A stretch of DNA of 64,000 bases from Lentisphaerota bacterium (GTDB lineage: Bacteria > Verrucomicrobiota > Kiritimatiellia > UBA8416 > JAIOPI01), in the NCBI GenBank assembly GCA_021413965.1, contig JAIOPI010000022.1, positions 1 to 64,000 of the forward strand, written 5' to 3'. The stretch's first letter is position 1. Each line of letters begins with the position of its first letter. Both the position numbers and the translations under genes were made by a program. Shown one piece after another: positions 52,271 through 64,000 of the stretch. The notes beneath the pieces are model-generated. The model was not told where the DNA came from and ran no database searches. It saw only the letters and a program-made list of their open reading frames with translations.

Positions 52271-52846
52271 TCAGTTTGCCGGCGCGGGCACGGCAACAGG
52301 TGCGGCCACCGGCGCATCACCCGCCGGCACGCTGACCTGCAGCGGCTCGGACTGCACGCCCGGCACCGCCGCCATCGGGACGACCCCGGCTGGCGCCTGA
52401 GCCGAAGGCTGGCCTTCAGCTTCGACCGGCATCGCCCCCATGGGCTGAGCGGCGCCTTCCGGCGCGGCCCCCGCGGGTGCGAGCGGAGCAAATTCCTGAT
52501 TGCCGGCCCCGGCGCCGGACAATGGCGTGGGCGCGGGCGCGCTGGCCGGCACCGCCGGAGCCGCCGCGGCGGGAACGATCGAATCCACCACCGACCGGGC
52601 TTCCTGGCGCGTCCCCATCACGGCCAGCAGCGTCGTGTTGCCAAGAAAGATGATCGCCATGATGACGGTCGCCCGCGTGAGCACGTTGCCCACCTGCGAA
52701 CCGAAAATCTGCTCGCCCATCCCCGCGCCAATGGCCAAGCCCATGCCCTGGCTGCGCGTGCGCTGGATCAAAATCGCGACCAGCAGCAACAGGCAGACCA
52801 GAACTTCCACTGCATACACCACAAACTTCAAAAGCGACATCAGCAT
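52271..52846 (-). CDS. secG: Protein translocase subunit SecG with long Ala/Pro tail
   Basis: 191 residues. The first 80 are SecG: two membrane segments with VCLLLLVAILIQRTRSQGMG and AIGAGMGEQIFGSQVGNVLT. The remaining 110 residues are an Ala/Pro/Gly-rich tail absent from most SecG proteins. SecG helps SecYE-dependent protein export. Last gene in the gapA-pgk-tpiA-secG order, 24 bases after tpiA. Confidence 0.9.
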   Translation of the reverse strand: MLMSLLKFVVYAVEVLVCLLLLVAILIQRTRSQGMGLAIGAGMGEQIFGSQVGNVLTRATVIMAIIFLGNTTLLAVMGTRQEARSVVDSIVPAAAAPAVPASAPAPTPLSGAGAGNQEFAPLAPAGAAPEGAAQPMGAMPVEAEGQPSAQAPAGVVPMAAVPGVQSEPLQVSVPAGDAPVAAPVAVPAPAN

Positions 52847-52870
52847 GGCAACACCGGATGTTGGTTGTCT

Positions 52871-53671
52871 CTACTCCACGGTCCCCGCAGGCAAGCCCGG
52901 CTCCCGCTTGGGAATCGCCGCCCGCACAATCTCCACGAACGCGCGCGTCTCAAGTGCCGCGCCACCGATCAGCCCACCGTCAATGTCCGGCTGCGCCAGC
53001 AATGCCACCGCATTGTCCGGCTTCATGCTGCCGCCGTACAGCAGGCGCATCTTCGACGCCGTCTCCACCCCGCCCAGCTTCCCGACCGCCTCGCGAATGA
53101 AAGCGTGCATGTCCTGCGCCTGCTCGGGCGATGCCGTCCGCCCCGTGCCGATCGCCCAGACCGGCTCGTAGGCCACGATGATTTCGCCCAGCCGCTCCCC
53201 GAGATCCGCCAGGCTGTGGACCAGCTGGCTCTCGACGACCTCCTGCATGCGCCCCGCGTCGCGCTCCTGCAGCGTCTCGCCCACGCAGACGATCGGAATC
53301 AGCTTGGCACCCAGCGCGGCCTTGACCTTGCGGTTCACGACGTCGTTGGTCTCGCCAAAGTAGCTGCGGCGCTCGCTGTGGCCCAGAATGACGTAGTGGC
53401 AGTACAGGTCGCGCAGCATGGAACCCGAAATTTCGCCCGTGTACGCGCCGCTGGCTTCCCAGTGCATGTTCTGCGCGCCCAGCTTGATCGACGTGGCGTC
53501 GATGACTTCGCCCACCGCCTTGAGCGCCGTGAACGGCGGACACAGGACCACGTCCACCTCGCGGCAATCGGCCAGCGCGTCCTTGATGCCGTCCGCCAGT
53601 TTCTGGGCGTCCGCCACCGTCTTGTTCATCTTCCAGTTGCCGGCCACGAGCTTCTTGCGAAATTTCTTCAT
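52871..53671 (-). CDS. tpiA: Triosephosphate isomerase
   Basis: 266 residues. Complete active site: N and K in AGNWKMNKT, His in YVILGHSERRSYFGE, Glu in AYEPVWAIGTGRTASPEQAQ, and the phosphate loop YGGSMKPDN with GGLIGGAAL. Interconverts dihydroxyacetone phosphate and glyceraldehyde 3-phosphate. Lies 12 bases after pgk. Confidence 0.97.
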   Translation of the reverse strand: MKKFRKKLVAGNWKMNKTVADAQKLADGIKDALADCREVDVVLCPPFTALKAVGEVIDATSIKLGAQNMHWEASGAYTGEISGSMLRDLYCHYVILGHSERRSYFGETNDVVNRKVKAALGAKLIPIVCVGETLQERDAGRMQEVVESQLVHSLADLGERLGEIIVAYEPVWAIGTGRTASPEQAQDMHAFIREAVGKLGGVETASKMRLLYGGSMKPDNAVALLAQPDIDGGLIGGAALETRAFVEIVRAAIPKREPGLPAGTVE

Positions 53672-53683
53672 ACGCGTCCTGTC

Positions 53684-54943
<1,260 letters not shown>

Positions 54944-55076
54944 CAGATCCACCGTCGTCATTCGCGGTCCGGTAACATGGTCACCACGGTCGCCACGGCG
55001 CTCACGGATACGGAAGGCCACCGGCCTGCGCCGGCCCCTTCCGTGTCATCCGTGGGTCTCCGTCTTCGCCGCCGCC

Positions 55077-56120
<1,044 letters not shown>

Positions 56121-56348
56121 TCATACGTGGCGGGGGCTCTACCCCCCGTAAATGAAGCCGCCACAATAGCGCACTGACGCCTTGCGCGTCAACTCTGTCG
56201 TCCACGGTCGCCAATCCCCCGTCCGGCAGGCGCGGCAGGAGTATTTTTTCACTTCATTCCTCGACAACATCGGCGAATCTGATGAGAGTCCCGCCCTTTA
56301 TCCAAATCAGGTCGCCTGTCGCGCGTGGGCGAAGAGAGGGATTTCAAC

Positions 56349-58778
56349 GTGGACTTGTACCGACCAGCCGATGCCAGTGCCGGGGCCCTGCGCAAGGAGC
56401 CGCCATCAGGTGGCTCCTTGCCCCCAAGTGGATGCGACCTGGTGCCGGAAGATACCGCCCAGACCATCCACCAGTTGCGGGTTGACCTCCTGACCCTGGA
56501 AATGCAGAACGAGGAACTGCGGGAATCGCTCGCGCAGGTGGCTGCAGCGGTGACGCGCTACACCGACCACTACAACTTCGCCCCCGTCGGCTATCTCTCC
56601 CTCACGAGCAACGGCACCATCACCCAAACCAACCTGGCGGGCGCACGCTTGCTGGGCGAGCCCCGGACCGACCTGCCCGGCCAGCGACTGGGCGACTTCG
56701 TGGCCGCGGCGGATATCCCGCTCCTCAACACCTTTCTCACGCGGGTCTTCGAAAGTACGACGAACGAGATCTGCGAGGTGGCGTTCCAGCATGAGGACGG
56801 GACCCGGATCTGCGTCCATATTGAGGCCACGTCCTCCGCGAATCACCGGGAATGCCGCGTCGCCATGGTGGACATTACGGATCGCAAGCGGGCCGAGGAG
56901 GCCTTGCGCGAGAGTGAGAGCCGCTTTCGGTCCCTGGTCGAAACCGCCCCGGAAGGCATCATGGTGCAAAGCGAGGGCCGCTTCGTCTTTGTCAATCCGG
57001 CCGTACAGCGCCTGCTCGGCGCCTCCCTCCCCGATGACCTGCTGGGCATGGCGTTCATGTCCCGCATTGCGCCGGAGTATGTTGATATTGTCCACCAGCG
57101 CATCCAGCACCAGCGCGAGACCAGCCGGCCGGCCCCGCTCATGGAACTGGAGTTCCTGCGCCTCGACGGATCCCGGGTCGCGGTCGAAACCACGGCCGTC
57201 CACGTTCGGTTTCAGGGCCGCGACGCCCACCTCGTCTTTGTTCGCGACATCACCGCGCGCAAACTGGCCGAAGCCGAGCGCGAGCGGCTCATGGCCGCCG
57301 TCGAACAGTCCGGCGAAACCATCGTCATCACCAACGCCGAGGGCCTGATCCAGTTTGTGAATCCGGCATTCGTGACGGTGACCGGTTACGCCCGCGGGGA
57401 AGTCGTCGGAAAGAAGCCTAGCATCCTCAAGAGCGGACGCCAAAGCGAGGCCTTCTACCAGGAGTTGTGGGGAACCGTCAGCCGCGGCCGGACCTGGCAG
57501 GGACGCATGGTCAACAAGCGCAAGGACGGCACGCTCTACACCGAGGAGGCCACCATCTCACCCGTGCGCGACAAGACTGGCCAGATCACGAACTACGTGG
57601 CCATCAAGCGCGACATCACCGCACATCTCAACCTGGAATCGCAGTTCCGACAGGCCCAGAAGATGGAGTCGGTCGGACGGCTGGCGGGCGGGGTGGCGCA
57701 CGACTTCAATAATCTGCTGATGGGCATCATGGGCTGCGCGGAACTGTGCCGCGAACACGTGGGAGCCGACCACCCCATTGGCCCCTGGCTCGACGAAATC
57801 CTCGCGGCCGCGGAGCGTTCCGCCGCCATCACCCGCCAACTGCTGGCCTTTGCACGCAAGCAGACGATCGCCCCCGTCGTCTTGGACGTCAACGAGGCCG
57901 TGGCCGGCATGCTCAAACTCTTGCGCCGCCTGCTGGGCGAGGATATTGACCTGGACTGGAAGCCGGGCCCCGGGATCATGAGCGTCAAGATGGACCCCTC
58001 GCAGATTGACCAGGTACTGGCCAATCTCACGGTCAACGCGCGTGACGCCATTAATGGCGTCGGCAAGCTCTCCATCGCGACCGAGGTCGTGACACTCGGC
58101 GACAACGCCATCGCCGAGCATCCCGGGTCATCGCCCGGGACGTTCGTGATGTTGGCGGTCAGCGACACCGGCTGTGGCATGGACAAGGAAACGCTCGAAC
58201 ACATTTTCGAGCCCTTCTTCACCACGCGGGGTGTCGGACAGGGCACCGGACTTGGGCTGGCCACGCTCTACGGCATCGTCAACCAGAACAGCGGCTTCGT
58301 GAACGTCACCAGCACGCCAGAGCAGGGCACGACGTTCCGCGTCTACCTGCCACAGTGGCCCGAGGAGGCGGCCGCCGCGGAGACGCAGGCGCCGCCCTGT
58401 CCCGGCGGCACGGAAACCGTGCTCCTGGTCGAGGACGAAAAATCCATTCGCGTCACCGCGCGGGCCTTGCTGGAAGGCCTTGGCTATACCGTGCTGACCG
58501 CCGAAGCCCCGGAGCCGGCCCTGCGCCTGGTCGCGGCCCATGACCGAGACATTCACCTGCTGATCACGGACGTGGTGATGCCGGGCATGAATGGGCACGA
58601 CCTTGCTCTCCGGCTGGCCACGCTCCGTCCGACGATGCGGTGCTTGTACATGTCCGGCTACACCGCCGACGTCATCGCCCACCGCGGCGTGCTGGACCAG
58701 GACGTGAACTTCCTGCCCAAGCCCTTCACCCGCACCGAACTGGCGCGCACAATCCGGGATGTGCTCGACAAAGCATGA
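56349..58778 (+). CDS. PAS-containing hybrid histidine kinase (three PAS, kinase, receiver)
   Basis: About 809 residues from GTG at 56349, chosen for AGAGAGGG 8 bases upstream; GTG at 56325 is the outer limit. Three PAS domains (FAPVGYLSLTSNG, then ETAPEGIMVQSEGRFVFVNP, then SGETIVITNAEGLIQFVNPA) are followed by the H-box GRLAGGVAHDFNNLLMGIMG (phospho-His), HATPase with DTGCGMD and GTGLGLATLYGI, and a C-terminal receiver with LLVEDEKSIR, phospho-Asp in LLITDVVMPGMNGHD and LPKPF. No membrane segment. Tandem with a shorter paralogue. Confidence 0.93.
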   Translation: MDLYRPADASAGALRKEPPSGGSLPPSGCDLVPEDTAQTIHQLRVDLLTLEMQNEELRESLAQVAAAVTRYTDHYNFAPVGYLSLTSNGTITQTNLAGARLLGEPRTDLPGQRLGDFVAAADIPLLNTFLTRVFESTTNEICEVAFQHEDGTRICVHIEATSSANHRECRVAMVDITDRKRAEEALRESESRFRSLVETAPEGIMVQSEGRFVFVNPAVQRLLGASLPDDLLGMAFMSRIAPEYVDIVHQRIQHQRETSRPAPLMELEFLRLDGSRVAVETTAVHVRFQGRDAHLVFVRDITARKLAEAERERLMAAVEQSGETIVITNAEGLIQFVNPAFVTVTGYARGEVVGKKPSILKSGRQSEAFYQELWGTVSRGRTWQGRMVNKRKDGTLYTEEATISPVRDKTGQITNYVAIKRDITAHLNLESQFRQAQKMESVGRLAGGVAHDFNNLLMGIMGCAELCREHVGADHPIGPWLDEILAAAERSAAITRQLLAFARKQTIAPVVLDVNEAVAGMLKLLRRLLGEDIDLDWKPGPGIMSVKMDPSQIDQVLANLTVNARDAINGVGKLSIATEVVTLGDNAIAEHPGSSPGTFVMLAVSDTGCGMDKETLEHIFEPFFTTRGVGQGTGLGLATLYGIVNQNSGFVNVTSTPEQGTTFRVYLPQWPEEAAAAETQAPPCPGGTETVLLVEDEKSIRVTARALLEGLGYTVLTAEAPEPALRLVAAHDRDIHLLITDVVMPGMNGHDLALRLATLRPTMRCLYMSGYTADVIAHRGVLDQDVNFLPKPFTRTELARTIRDVLDKA

Positions 58779-58975
58779 GGCCCGCCAACGCCTAACGACG
58801 ACAGCGTTCCGAGGCCTCGCCTCCATGGGGTATCAGCCCCATTGTCCACCTGACCGCCGGGCGAGTAGCATCTGAGCAGCAGAACCTCTCGACACAGGCT
58901 GTGATTGCGCAAGCAGTCCCGCCCACGTTCGTGATCGCCACGCCCGTCGAAAGAGGCGGACAGGGAGATGCCAGG

Positions 58976-61075
58976 ATGAATCCGGAGCGACTAGTAGCCG
59001 ACGTCCCGCCCGCCGTCCCGACGTCCAGCGTGCCCCACCATGAGCCCACTCCCGCGACCGGCATGCCGCTGTCGGCCGGTGCATCGACGACGCCACGCAT
59101 CGGGCACGAAACCACCCGGACCGAGCGCGACATGGCCCTGCTCGAGAGCGAAGGCGTCTTCCGGGCCCTGATCGAAGCCGCCCCGGAAGGCATCATGGTC
59201 CAGCGCGAAGGCCGTTTCGTATACGTGAATCCAGCCCTGTGCACGCTCCTGGGGGCCACCGCCAGCGACGAACTTCTCGGCAAGGATTTTGCGAGTTTGC
59301 TGGCCCCGGAATGCCTGGCCCTCGTCAATCAACGCATCCGACAGCAGTGCGAGACCGGCCAGCCGGCGCCTCTCGTGGACATGGTCTATCTGCGACTTGA
59401 CGGGTCGCGCATCGACGTGGAAACCACCGCGGTACCCATCCGCTACCAGGACCGCCCCGCGCACCTGGTCTTCATCCGCGACGTGTCGGCGCGCAAGCAG
59501 GCGGAGGCCGAGCAACGACGGCTCATGGCGGCGGCCGAACAATCCGGCGAATCCATCGTCATTACCGACGCCGCGGGATTGATCCAGTATGTGAATCCGG
59601 CGTTTGTCCTGGCCTCGGGATATTCCCGCACCGAGGCGATCGGGCAGAACCCCCGCCTCCTCAAGAGCGGCCAGCAGGATGCCGCGCTCTACACCGCCTT
59701 GTGGACCACGATCACGAGCGGCAACACCTGGCTCGGCCGGATGGTGAACAAGCGCAAGGATGGTTCACTCTACACCGAAGAGGCCACCATCTCGCCCGTG
59801 CGCAACGAGGAGGGGCGCATCGTCAACTTCGTCGCCATCAAGCGCGATATTACCGGGCACCTCCATCTCGAGGCCCAGTTCCATCAGGCCCAGCGCATGG
59901 AGTCTGTCGGGCGGCTGGCCGGCGGCGTGGCCCACGACTTCAACAACCTGCTGATGGGGATCATGGGATGCGCCGAACTGTGCCGGGATGAGGTGGGAAA
60001 GGACCACCGCATCAGCGCCTGGATCGACGAGATCATCTCGTCCGCCGAGCGCTCGGCCGCCATCACCCGCCAACTGCTGGCCTTCGCCCGCAAACAGGTG
60101 ATTGTCCCCGTCGTCCTGGACTTCAATCAGGCGGTGGCCGGCATGCTGAAACTCCTGCGTCGCCTGCTGGGCGAAGATATCGAACTGGTGTGGAGTCCGA
60201 CCACCGGCGCACACACCGTCATGATGGATCCTTCGCAAATCGATCAAATACTGGCCAATCTCACGGTCAACGCGCGCGACGCCATCAATGGCGTGGGTAA
60301 CTTGACCATCGCCACTCGCGACGTATCCATCGGCGAAACGTTCTGTGCATCGCACGCGGGCGCCACGCCGGGTCACTACGTCAAGCTGTCGGTGACGGAC
60401 AATGGCTGTGGCATGGACGCGGCCACCCTTGAACACATTTTTGAGCCCTTCTACACGACCAAGGGCGTCGGCGAAGGCACAGGCCTGGGCCTTGCCACCG
60501 TCTACGGGATCGTCAGCCAGAACAATGGGTTCGTGCACGTCGAGAGCGCGCCACAACGCGGGACGACGTTCCACGTCTACCTGCCCCAATGCGAGGATGC
60601 CGCCGCGCCGCCGGAGGACCGGCCACCCGCGTGTCCCCGCGGCACCGAGACGATCCTGCTGGTGGAAGACGAGAAATCCATCCGCGTCACCGGCAAGGCC
60701 CTGCTCGAAATCCTCGGATACACCGTGCTGACGGCCGAGTCCCCGGAAGCGGCCCTGCGGATCGTGGCGGAGCATGCGGGCCCGATCGACCTGCTGATCA
60801 CCGACGTGGTCATGCCGGGCATGAATGGGCGTGAGCTCGCAACGCGCCTGGTCGAACTGCGCCCCGGGATCCGCTATCTCTTCATGTCGGGCTACACCGC
60901 CGATATTATTGCCCATCGCGGCGTGCTGGACCAGGGCGTGAACTTCCTGCCCAAACCCTTCGGCCTGGATCAAATCGCGGGCACCGTCCGCCACGTTCTA
61001 GACCAGGACTCAGACGCAGGCCGGCCGGACCATCCACTCACCGTGCCAGGCGGACTTCACCTTCGCGCAAGATGA
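58976..61075 (+). CDS. PAS-containing hybrid histidine kinase (two PAS, kinase, receiver)
   Basis: 699 residues from the ATG at 58976 with GGGAG upstream; the frame is open to GTG at 58901. Same plan as the previous gene but with one PAS domain fewer: EAAPEGIMVQREGRFVYVNP, then SGESIVITDAAGLIQYVNPA, then GRLAGGVAHDFNNLLMGIMG, DNGCGMD, GTGLGLATVYGI, and receiver LLVEDEKSIR with LLITDVVMPGMNGRE. Likely a tandem duplicate of the 56349 gene. The end overlaps the helicase gene tail by 38 bases. Confidence 0.93.
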   Translation: MNPERLVADVPPAVPTSSVPHHEPTPATGMPLSAGASTTPRIGHETTRTERDMALLESEGVFRALIEAAPEGIMVQREGRFVYVNPALCTLLGATASDELLGKDFASLLAPECLALVNQRIRQQCETGQPAPLVDMVYLRLDGSRIDVETTAVPIRYQDRPAHLVFIRDVSARKQAEAEQRRLMAAAEQSGESIVITDAAGLIQYVNPAFVLASGYSRTEAIGQNPRLLKSGQQDAALYTALWTTITSGNTWLGRMVNKRKDGSLYTEEATISPVRNEEGRIVNFVAIKRDITGHLHLEAQFHQAQRMESVGRLAGGVAHDFNNLLMGIMGCAELCRDEVGKDHRISAWIDEIISSAERSAAITRQLLAFARKQVIVPVVLDFNQAVAGMLKLLRRLLGEDIELVWSPTTGAHTVMMDPSQIDQILANLTVNARDAINGVGNLTIATRDVSIGETFCASHAGATPGHYVKLSVTDNGCGMDAATLEHIFEPFYTTKGVGEGTGLGLATVYGIVSQNNGFVHVESAPQRGTTFHVYLPQCEDAAAPPEDRPPACPRGTETILLVEDEKSIRVTGKALLEILGYTVLTAESPEAALRIVAEHAGPIDLLITDVVMPGMNGRELATRLVELRPGIRYLFMSGYTADIIAHRGVLDQGVNFLPKPFGLDQIAGTVRHVLDQDSDAGRPDHPLTVPGGLHLRAR

Positions 61076-62171
61076 TTGGCGTCATGGTGATGCCGAGGTC
61101 CGCTTCGTAGCGGCGCACCAGACGGACTTCCGGCTCCGTCAGCAGGGAGACGGCCTGGCCCTTGGCGCCGGCGCGCGCGGTTCGGCCCACGCGATGCAGG
61201 TAAGCTTTGCTCAGGGTGGGCGCATCGAGATTGAAGATGTGCGTCACGCCCGGGATGTCCAGACCGCGCGCGGCGACATCGGAGGCAATGAGGACGCGCG
61301 CCCGCCCGCTGCGAAAATCGTCCATCGCCCGCTTGCGCTCGCTCTTCACAAACGCGCCGTGCAGATCCGCCACCGGAACCTTGTGGTGCGCCAGCTTGGC
61401 GGCCACGATTTCCGCCGTATCGTTGCGGTGGACAAAGACAATGGCGCGCTCCGCCTGCGTGGCGTGCAGCAACTTGCGCAGCACGTCCGGCTTGTCCCGC
61501 TCCTCACATACCAGATAGCTGTGCGCGATGTTCGGATTCACCGGCGCCACCGCCGTGCGCAGCATGACCACGCCCGGCGCCAGCGCCGCAATCTCCCGCT
61601 CGCTCTCGTCCTGCTCCGTGGCGGACGCGAAGATCAGCTGGCAGGTCTTGGGCACGGCCTGGATGATGAGGCGCACCGACTCGGCGGACTCGCCGCACAG
61701 CAGGCGGTCGGCCTCATCCATCACGACGCACCGCGCGGTGTGGCCCTTCAACTTGCCCATCGCAATCAGTTCGCGGATGCGCCCGGGCGACCCCACCACC
61801 ACCTGCGGCTTCTTCTTCAGCTTCTCGATCTGGCGGTCCAGGGACGTTCCGCCAATCAGGAGCAGCGTGCGAATCGGCAGCTGGGCATTCACGGCCAGGT
61901 CGCAGGACTGCCGCTGAATCTGCAGCGCCAACTCGTGCGTCGGCACCACGATGATGACCTGCGTCGCCGCCAGGGCCACCTCCATCCGGGCAAACAGGGG
62001 CAGCAGGTAGGCCAACGTCTTGCCGGTCCCGGTCTCCGAGTTGATGTAGGCGTGGCGCCCGTCCATCAGCACGGGCCACGCGGCGACCTGGATGTCCATC
62101 GGCTCGGTGATGTTCTGTTTCGCCAGCGCCGCCACCAGCGGCGGCGGGAGCGCCAAATCAGCAAATGTCAT
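61038..62171 (-). CDS. DEAD-box RNA helicase
   Basis: 377 residues, the two RecA-like domains only. Motif I SETGTGKT, Ia PTHELALQ, GSPGRI, II VMDEADRL, III SATEQ in place of the more usual SATxP, IV IVFVHRND, V ASDVAARGLDIPGV and VI HRVGRTARAG. The N-terminus is short and the C-terminus has no RNA-binding extension. Unwinds RNA, for instance in ribosome assembly or decay. Confidence 0.93.
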   Translation of the reverse strand: MTFADLALPPPLVAALAKQNITEPMDIQVAAWPVLMDGRHAYINSETGTGKTLAYLLPLFARMEVALAATQVIIVVPTHELALQIQRQSCDLAVNAQLPIRTLLLIGGTSLDRQIEKLKKKPQVVVGSPGRIRELIAMGKLKGHTARCVVMDEADRLLCGESAESVRLIIQAVPKTCQLIFASATEQDESEREIAALAPGVVMLRTAVAPVNPNIAHSYLVCEERDKPDVLRKLLHATQAERAIVFVHRNDTAEIVAAKLAHHKVPVADLHGAFVKSERKRAMDDFRSGRARVLIASDVAARGLDIPGVTHIFNLDAPTLSKAYLHRVGRTARAGAKGQAVSLLTEPEVRLVRRYEADLGITMTPIILREGEVRLAR

Positions 62172-62368
62172 AGTGAGTCCTCAGGTGAAGCCTAGCAGAT
62201 GCGGGCATGAACCGCGACTCCTGAACGTCCGCTCACCAGGGATGAAGGACGCCGGCGCCTGCCGCGGGGCCGGTTCCCGCCGCCCGATCTTGACGGCGCG
62301 GTGGAAACCCCTAGCATGGGCACGTGGGGCACGGCGGACGGGTGGCGGTAGTCGGCGAAAGGATCCGT

Positions 62369-63220
62369 ATGATGAAGAGCGCGCAGCGTGCCGGGTTCGC
62401 GATGGTGCTGGCCTTGGGAGCCTTGACCGCAACCGCCGCGGACCGGCTGGTCATCAAGGGCTCAAACACGTTTGGCGAAGAGCTCGGGCCGTCGCTCATC
62501 GAGGCCTATCGCAGGGGGCACACGAACGTCACCATTGAGCTCGATCGCGAGGGTAGCGCCTCCGGATTCCTTGGACTCCTCCGCGGCGAAGCCGATATCG
62601 GCGCGTCATCGCGCCACGCGAGCGAGGACGAACTGCGCCAGGCACAATCGCGCGGGGTGGCGCTCAGGGCCCATGCCATTGGCTACTATGGCGTTGCCGT
62701 CATCGTCAACAGCGCCAATCCCCTCCAGGGCTTGAAGCACGAGCAGGTCTGCGACCTCTTCACGGGCGCCGCACGGTCCTGGCAGGAGGTCGGCGGCCCC
62801 GAGGCCCCGGTGCGGCTCTTCATCCGCGATCCCTCCTCCGGTACCTACCTCGGCTTCCAGGAACTCGCCATGGAACGCAAACCCTATGCCGGATCGGCCA
62901 CCCCGCTGCCCGACTATGGGGCGATTGTCGACGCCGTGGCAGCCGACCCCAACGCCATCGGCTACGCGCCGATGAATCTCACCAGCCATACCGGCGTGCG
63001 CGGCTTGCGCGTCAATGGCGTGCCGTCCACGGTGGTGGCCGTCAACGAAGGCGCGTATCCCTACTCCCGCACGCTCTGGCTTTACACCGTCAGAGGCCGC
63101 GAATCGACGGAGGCCAAGTCGTTCATCCGCTTTGTGCAGTCCCAGGCCGGGCAGCAGGTGCTGAGCGATGCGGGGTTCGTGCGGCACTTCGAGTCGCGCC
63201 TGTGGTTCCCGTCCTTCTGA
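62369..63220 (+). CDS. pstS: Phosphate ABC transporter substrate-binding protein, PstS-like
   Basis: 283 residues from the ATG at 62369 (AAAGGATCCG upstream). Signal peptide MMKSAQRAGFAMVLALGALT cut near TAAAD. LVIKGSNTFGEELGPSLIEA, then EGSASGFLGLLRGEADIGAS and RDPSSGTYLGFQELAM are PstS ligand-site text (the Ser/Thr/Arg loop). Periplasmic. No Pst permease or ATPase is adjacent, so it may act in sensing or with a distant transporter. Confidence 0.85.
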   Translation: MMKSAQRAGFAMVLALGALTATAADRLVIKGSNTFGEELGPSLIEAYRRGHTNVTIELDREGSASGFLGLLRGEADIGASSRHASEDELRQAQSRGVALRAHAIGYYGVAVIVNSANPLQGLKHEQVCDLFTGAARSWQEVGGPEAPVRLFIRDPSSGTYLGFQELAMERKPYAGSATPLPDYGAIVDAVAADPNAIGYAPMNLTSHTGVRGLRVNGVPSTVVAVNEGAYPYSRTLWLYTVRGRESTEAKSFIRFVQSQAGQQVLSDAGFVRHFESRLWFPSF

Positions 63221-63326
63221 TGGGCCCCGCCTGACGACCGGGACCGCGCCTGCCCGCGCGCCAATCGGGGGGCGTGGGGCGTTTCGCCGCCGCGTGGCGA
63301 TGCCCGCCGGCGGATCGGCAAGCGCC

Positions 63327-64000
63327 TCAGGCCAGGAGCCGCGCCTGCAGCAGGCGCGACATCGGGTCGTCTTGCCACAGGTCGTACTGGCAGAGCCTGA
63401 CGCGGCCACGCCCCAGCGGCAGGTCCATGATCCCCACCAGCCAGTCGACCCGGCCGCGGTGACGGATCTTGTCGCCCGGCACGGTGAACGTGGACACCGT
63501 GACGGCGCCGGCCAGCACGCGCGCGCCCGCGACCTCGTGCAGACTCCAGTGCGGCAGTGTCTCGACAAGTGCCTGCGTCGCCACGTCGCCCACGGGCAGT
63601 CCGCGAAACTCAGGGACCTTGCGCAAATAGTGGAACTGCCCGACAAAGGCCCCCATGCCCTGAACCGCCTTCAACGGCCACGGCAACACGCGCGCGGCGA
63701 CCAGCGGCTCCAGCACGTCCGGGGTCAGTCCCGTGATCAACACGGACGCGCCGGCGCGGGTGGCGCGAATCAGCCGCCGCCAGTCCGTCACCTCGAGCGT
63801 CGCGGGGTCGCGCACCACACGCCAGCGGCCCAGGGTGGTCACGCCGGCGCGCGGCACCTCGAATGCCATGGCCGTCGGCAGCACATACATGGCCTCGCGG
63901 CTTTCATAACGCACGCGTCCGCCGGCCACGACTTGCAAGCACAGATGGTAGCGCCCCGGTGCGCCGGCCTGCCCCAGCACGGCGGAACGTGTCGCACGCA
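63327..64000 (-). CDS. C-terminal part of a large protein, possibly glycoside hydrolase-like (partial)
   Basis: The frame is open to the right edge of the window, so only the C-terminal part (about 224 residues) is seen. The text (AGRYHLCLQVV-like, PEFRGLPVGDVATQALVETL, then RVDWLVGIMDLPLGRGRVRL and YDLWQDDPMSRLL) is beta-rich and resembles the accessory end of a family 2-type glycoside hydrolase, but the catalytic part lies outside. The call is tentative. Converges on the PstS-like gene with a 106-base gap. Confidence 0.55.
   Translation of the reverse strand, partial: RATRSAVLGQAGAPGRYHLCLQVVAGGRVRYESREAMYVLPTAMAFEVPRAGVTTLGRWRVVRDPATLEVTDWRRLIRATRAGASVLITGLTPDVLEPLVAARVLPWPLKAVQGMGAFVGQFHYLRKVPEFRGLPVGDVATQALVETLPHWSLHEVAGARVLAGAVTVSTFTVPGDKIRHRGRVDWLVGIMDLPLGRGRVRLCQYDLWQDDPMSRLLQARLLA

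Overview
The window joins two very different pieces of DNA. Bases 1 to about 33,461 form an accessory island of moderate GC with small operons on both strands, many genes of unknown function, several broken genes and two insertion sequences. Bases from about 33,462 onward are more GC-rich core chromosome with long, well-behaved genes. The core (split YejABEF-type peptide importer, very large secreted M6-type protease with beta-helix repeats, secG-tpiA-pgk-gapA cluster, truncated type IV pilin-like gene) suggests a bacterium of the PVC superphylum, perhaps Kiritimatiellota or Verrucomicrobiota. That placement is an inference from style and content, because no rRNA gene or phylogenetic marker set is present.

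Island, left to right. 533-4621 is a minus-strand run: two GIY-YIG-type proteins (one cut by a single in-frame TGA), a zinc exopeptidase-like protein, a 72-residue protein and a BCS1-like AAA+ ATPase. 4956-6808 is a plus-strand set: a tiny protein of three zinc-binding repeats, a JAMM-type metalloprotease-like protein and an ATGA-coupled Cys-rich partner. 7469-9759 holds two minus-strand operons, each preceded by a copy of the same structured leader with compensatory base changes. 10074-15472 is a plus-strand operon led by an XRE repressor with a visible promoter/operator, encoding a DUF932 protein, an ADP-ribosylglycohydrolase, a PD-(D/E)XK-like protein and a zinc-peptidase-like protein. 15594-17127 and 28539-30083 are two WYL-regulator plus nuclease-like gene pairs, the second with a frameshifted regulator. 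18019-21729 is a four-gene winged-helix/ankyrin operon. 21815-24324 is a gene pair whose second member is cleanly split by an IS1380-family element with a 5-bp target duplication. 24388-28109 carries another GIY-YIG protein, hypothetical proteins and a third WYL regulator with dyad operators. 30175-32354 carries an unknown gene, a YjbQ-family gene and a deacetylase-like gene. An IS630-family element at 32349-33461 separates this from a truncated pilin gene. A diverged repeat with CCGCAAA/TTTGTGG hairpins recurs at junctions where operons converge, giving the island a cassette-like layout.

Core. 33905-40435 encodes a YejA-YejB-YejE importer with separate OppD and OppF ATPases. 40547-46591 is a 2014-residue secreted protease with three 990-bp tandem repeats. 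It is followed by ilvA, an OppA-OppB-OppC set without ATPases, and the minus-strand gapA-pgk-tpiA-secG cluster. Two related PAS hybrid histidine kinases in tandem, a DEAD-box helicase, a PstS-like phosphate-binding protein and the C-terminal part of a large unidentified protein close the window. The island looks like a defence or mobile-element accumulation region, and several of its operons match no system I can name.
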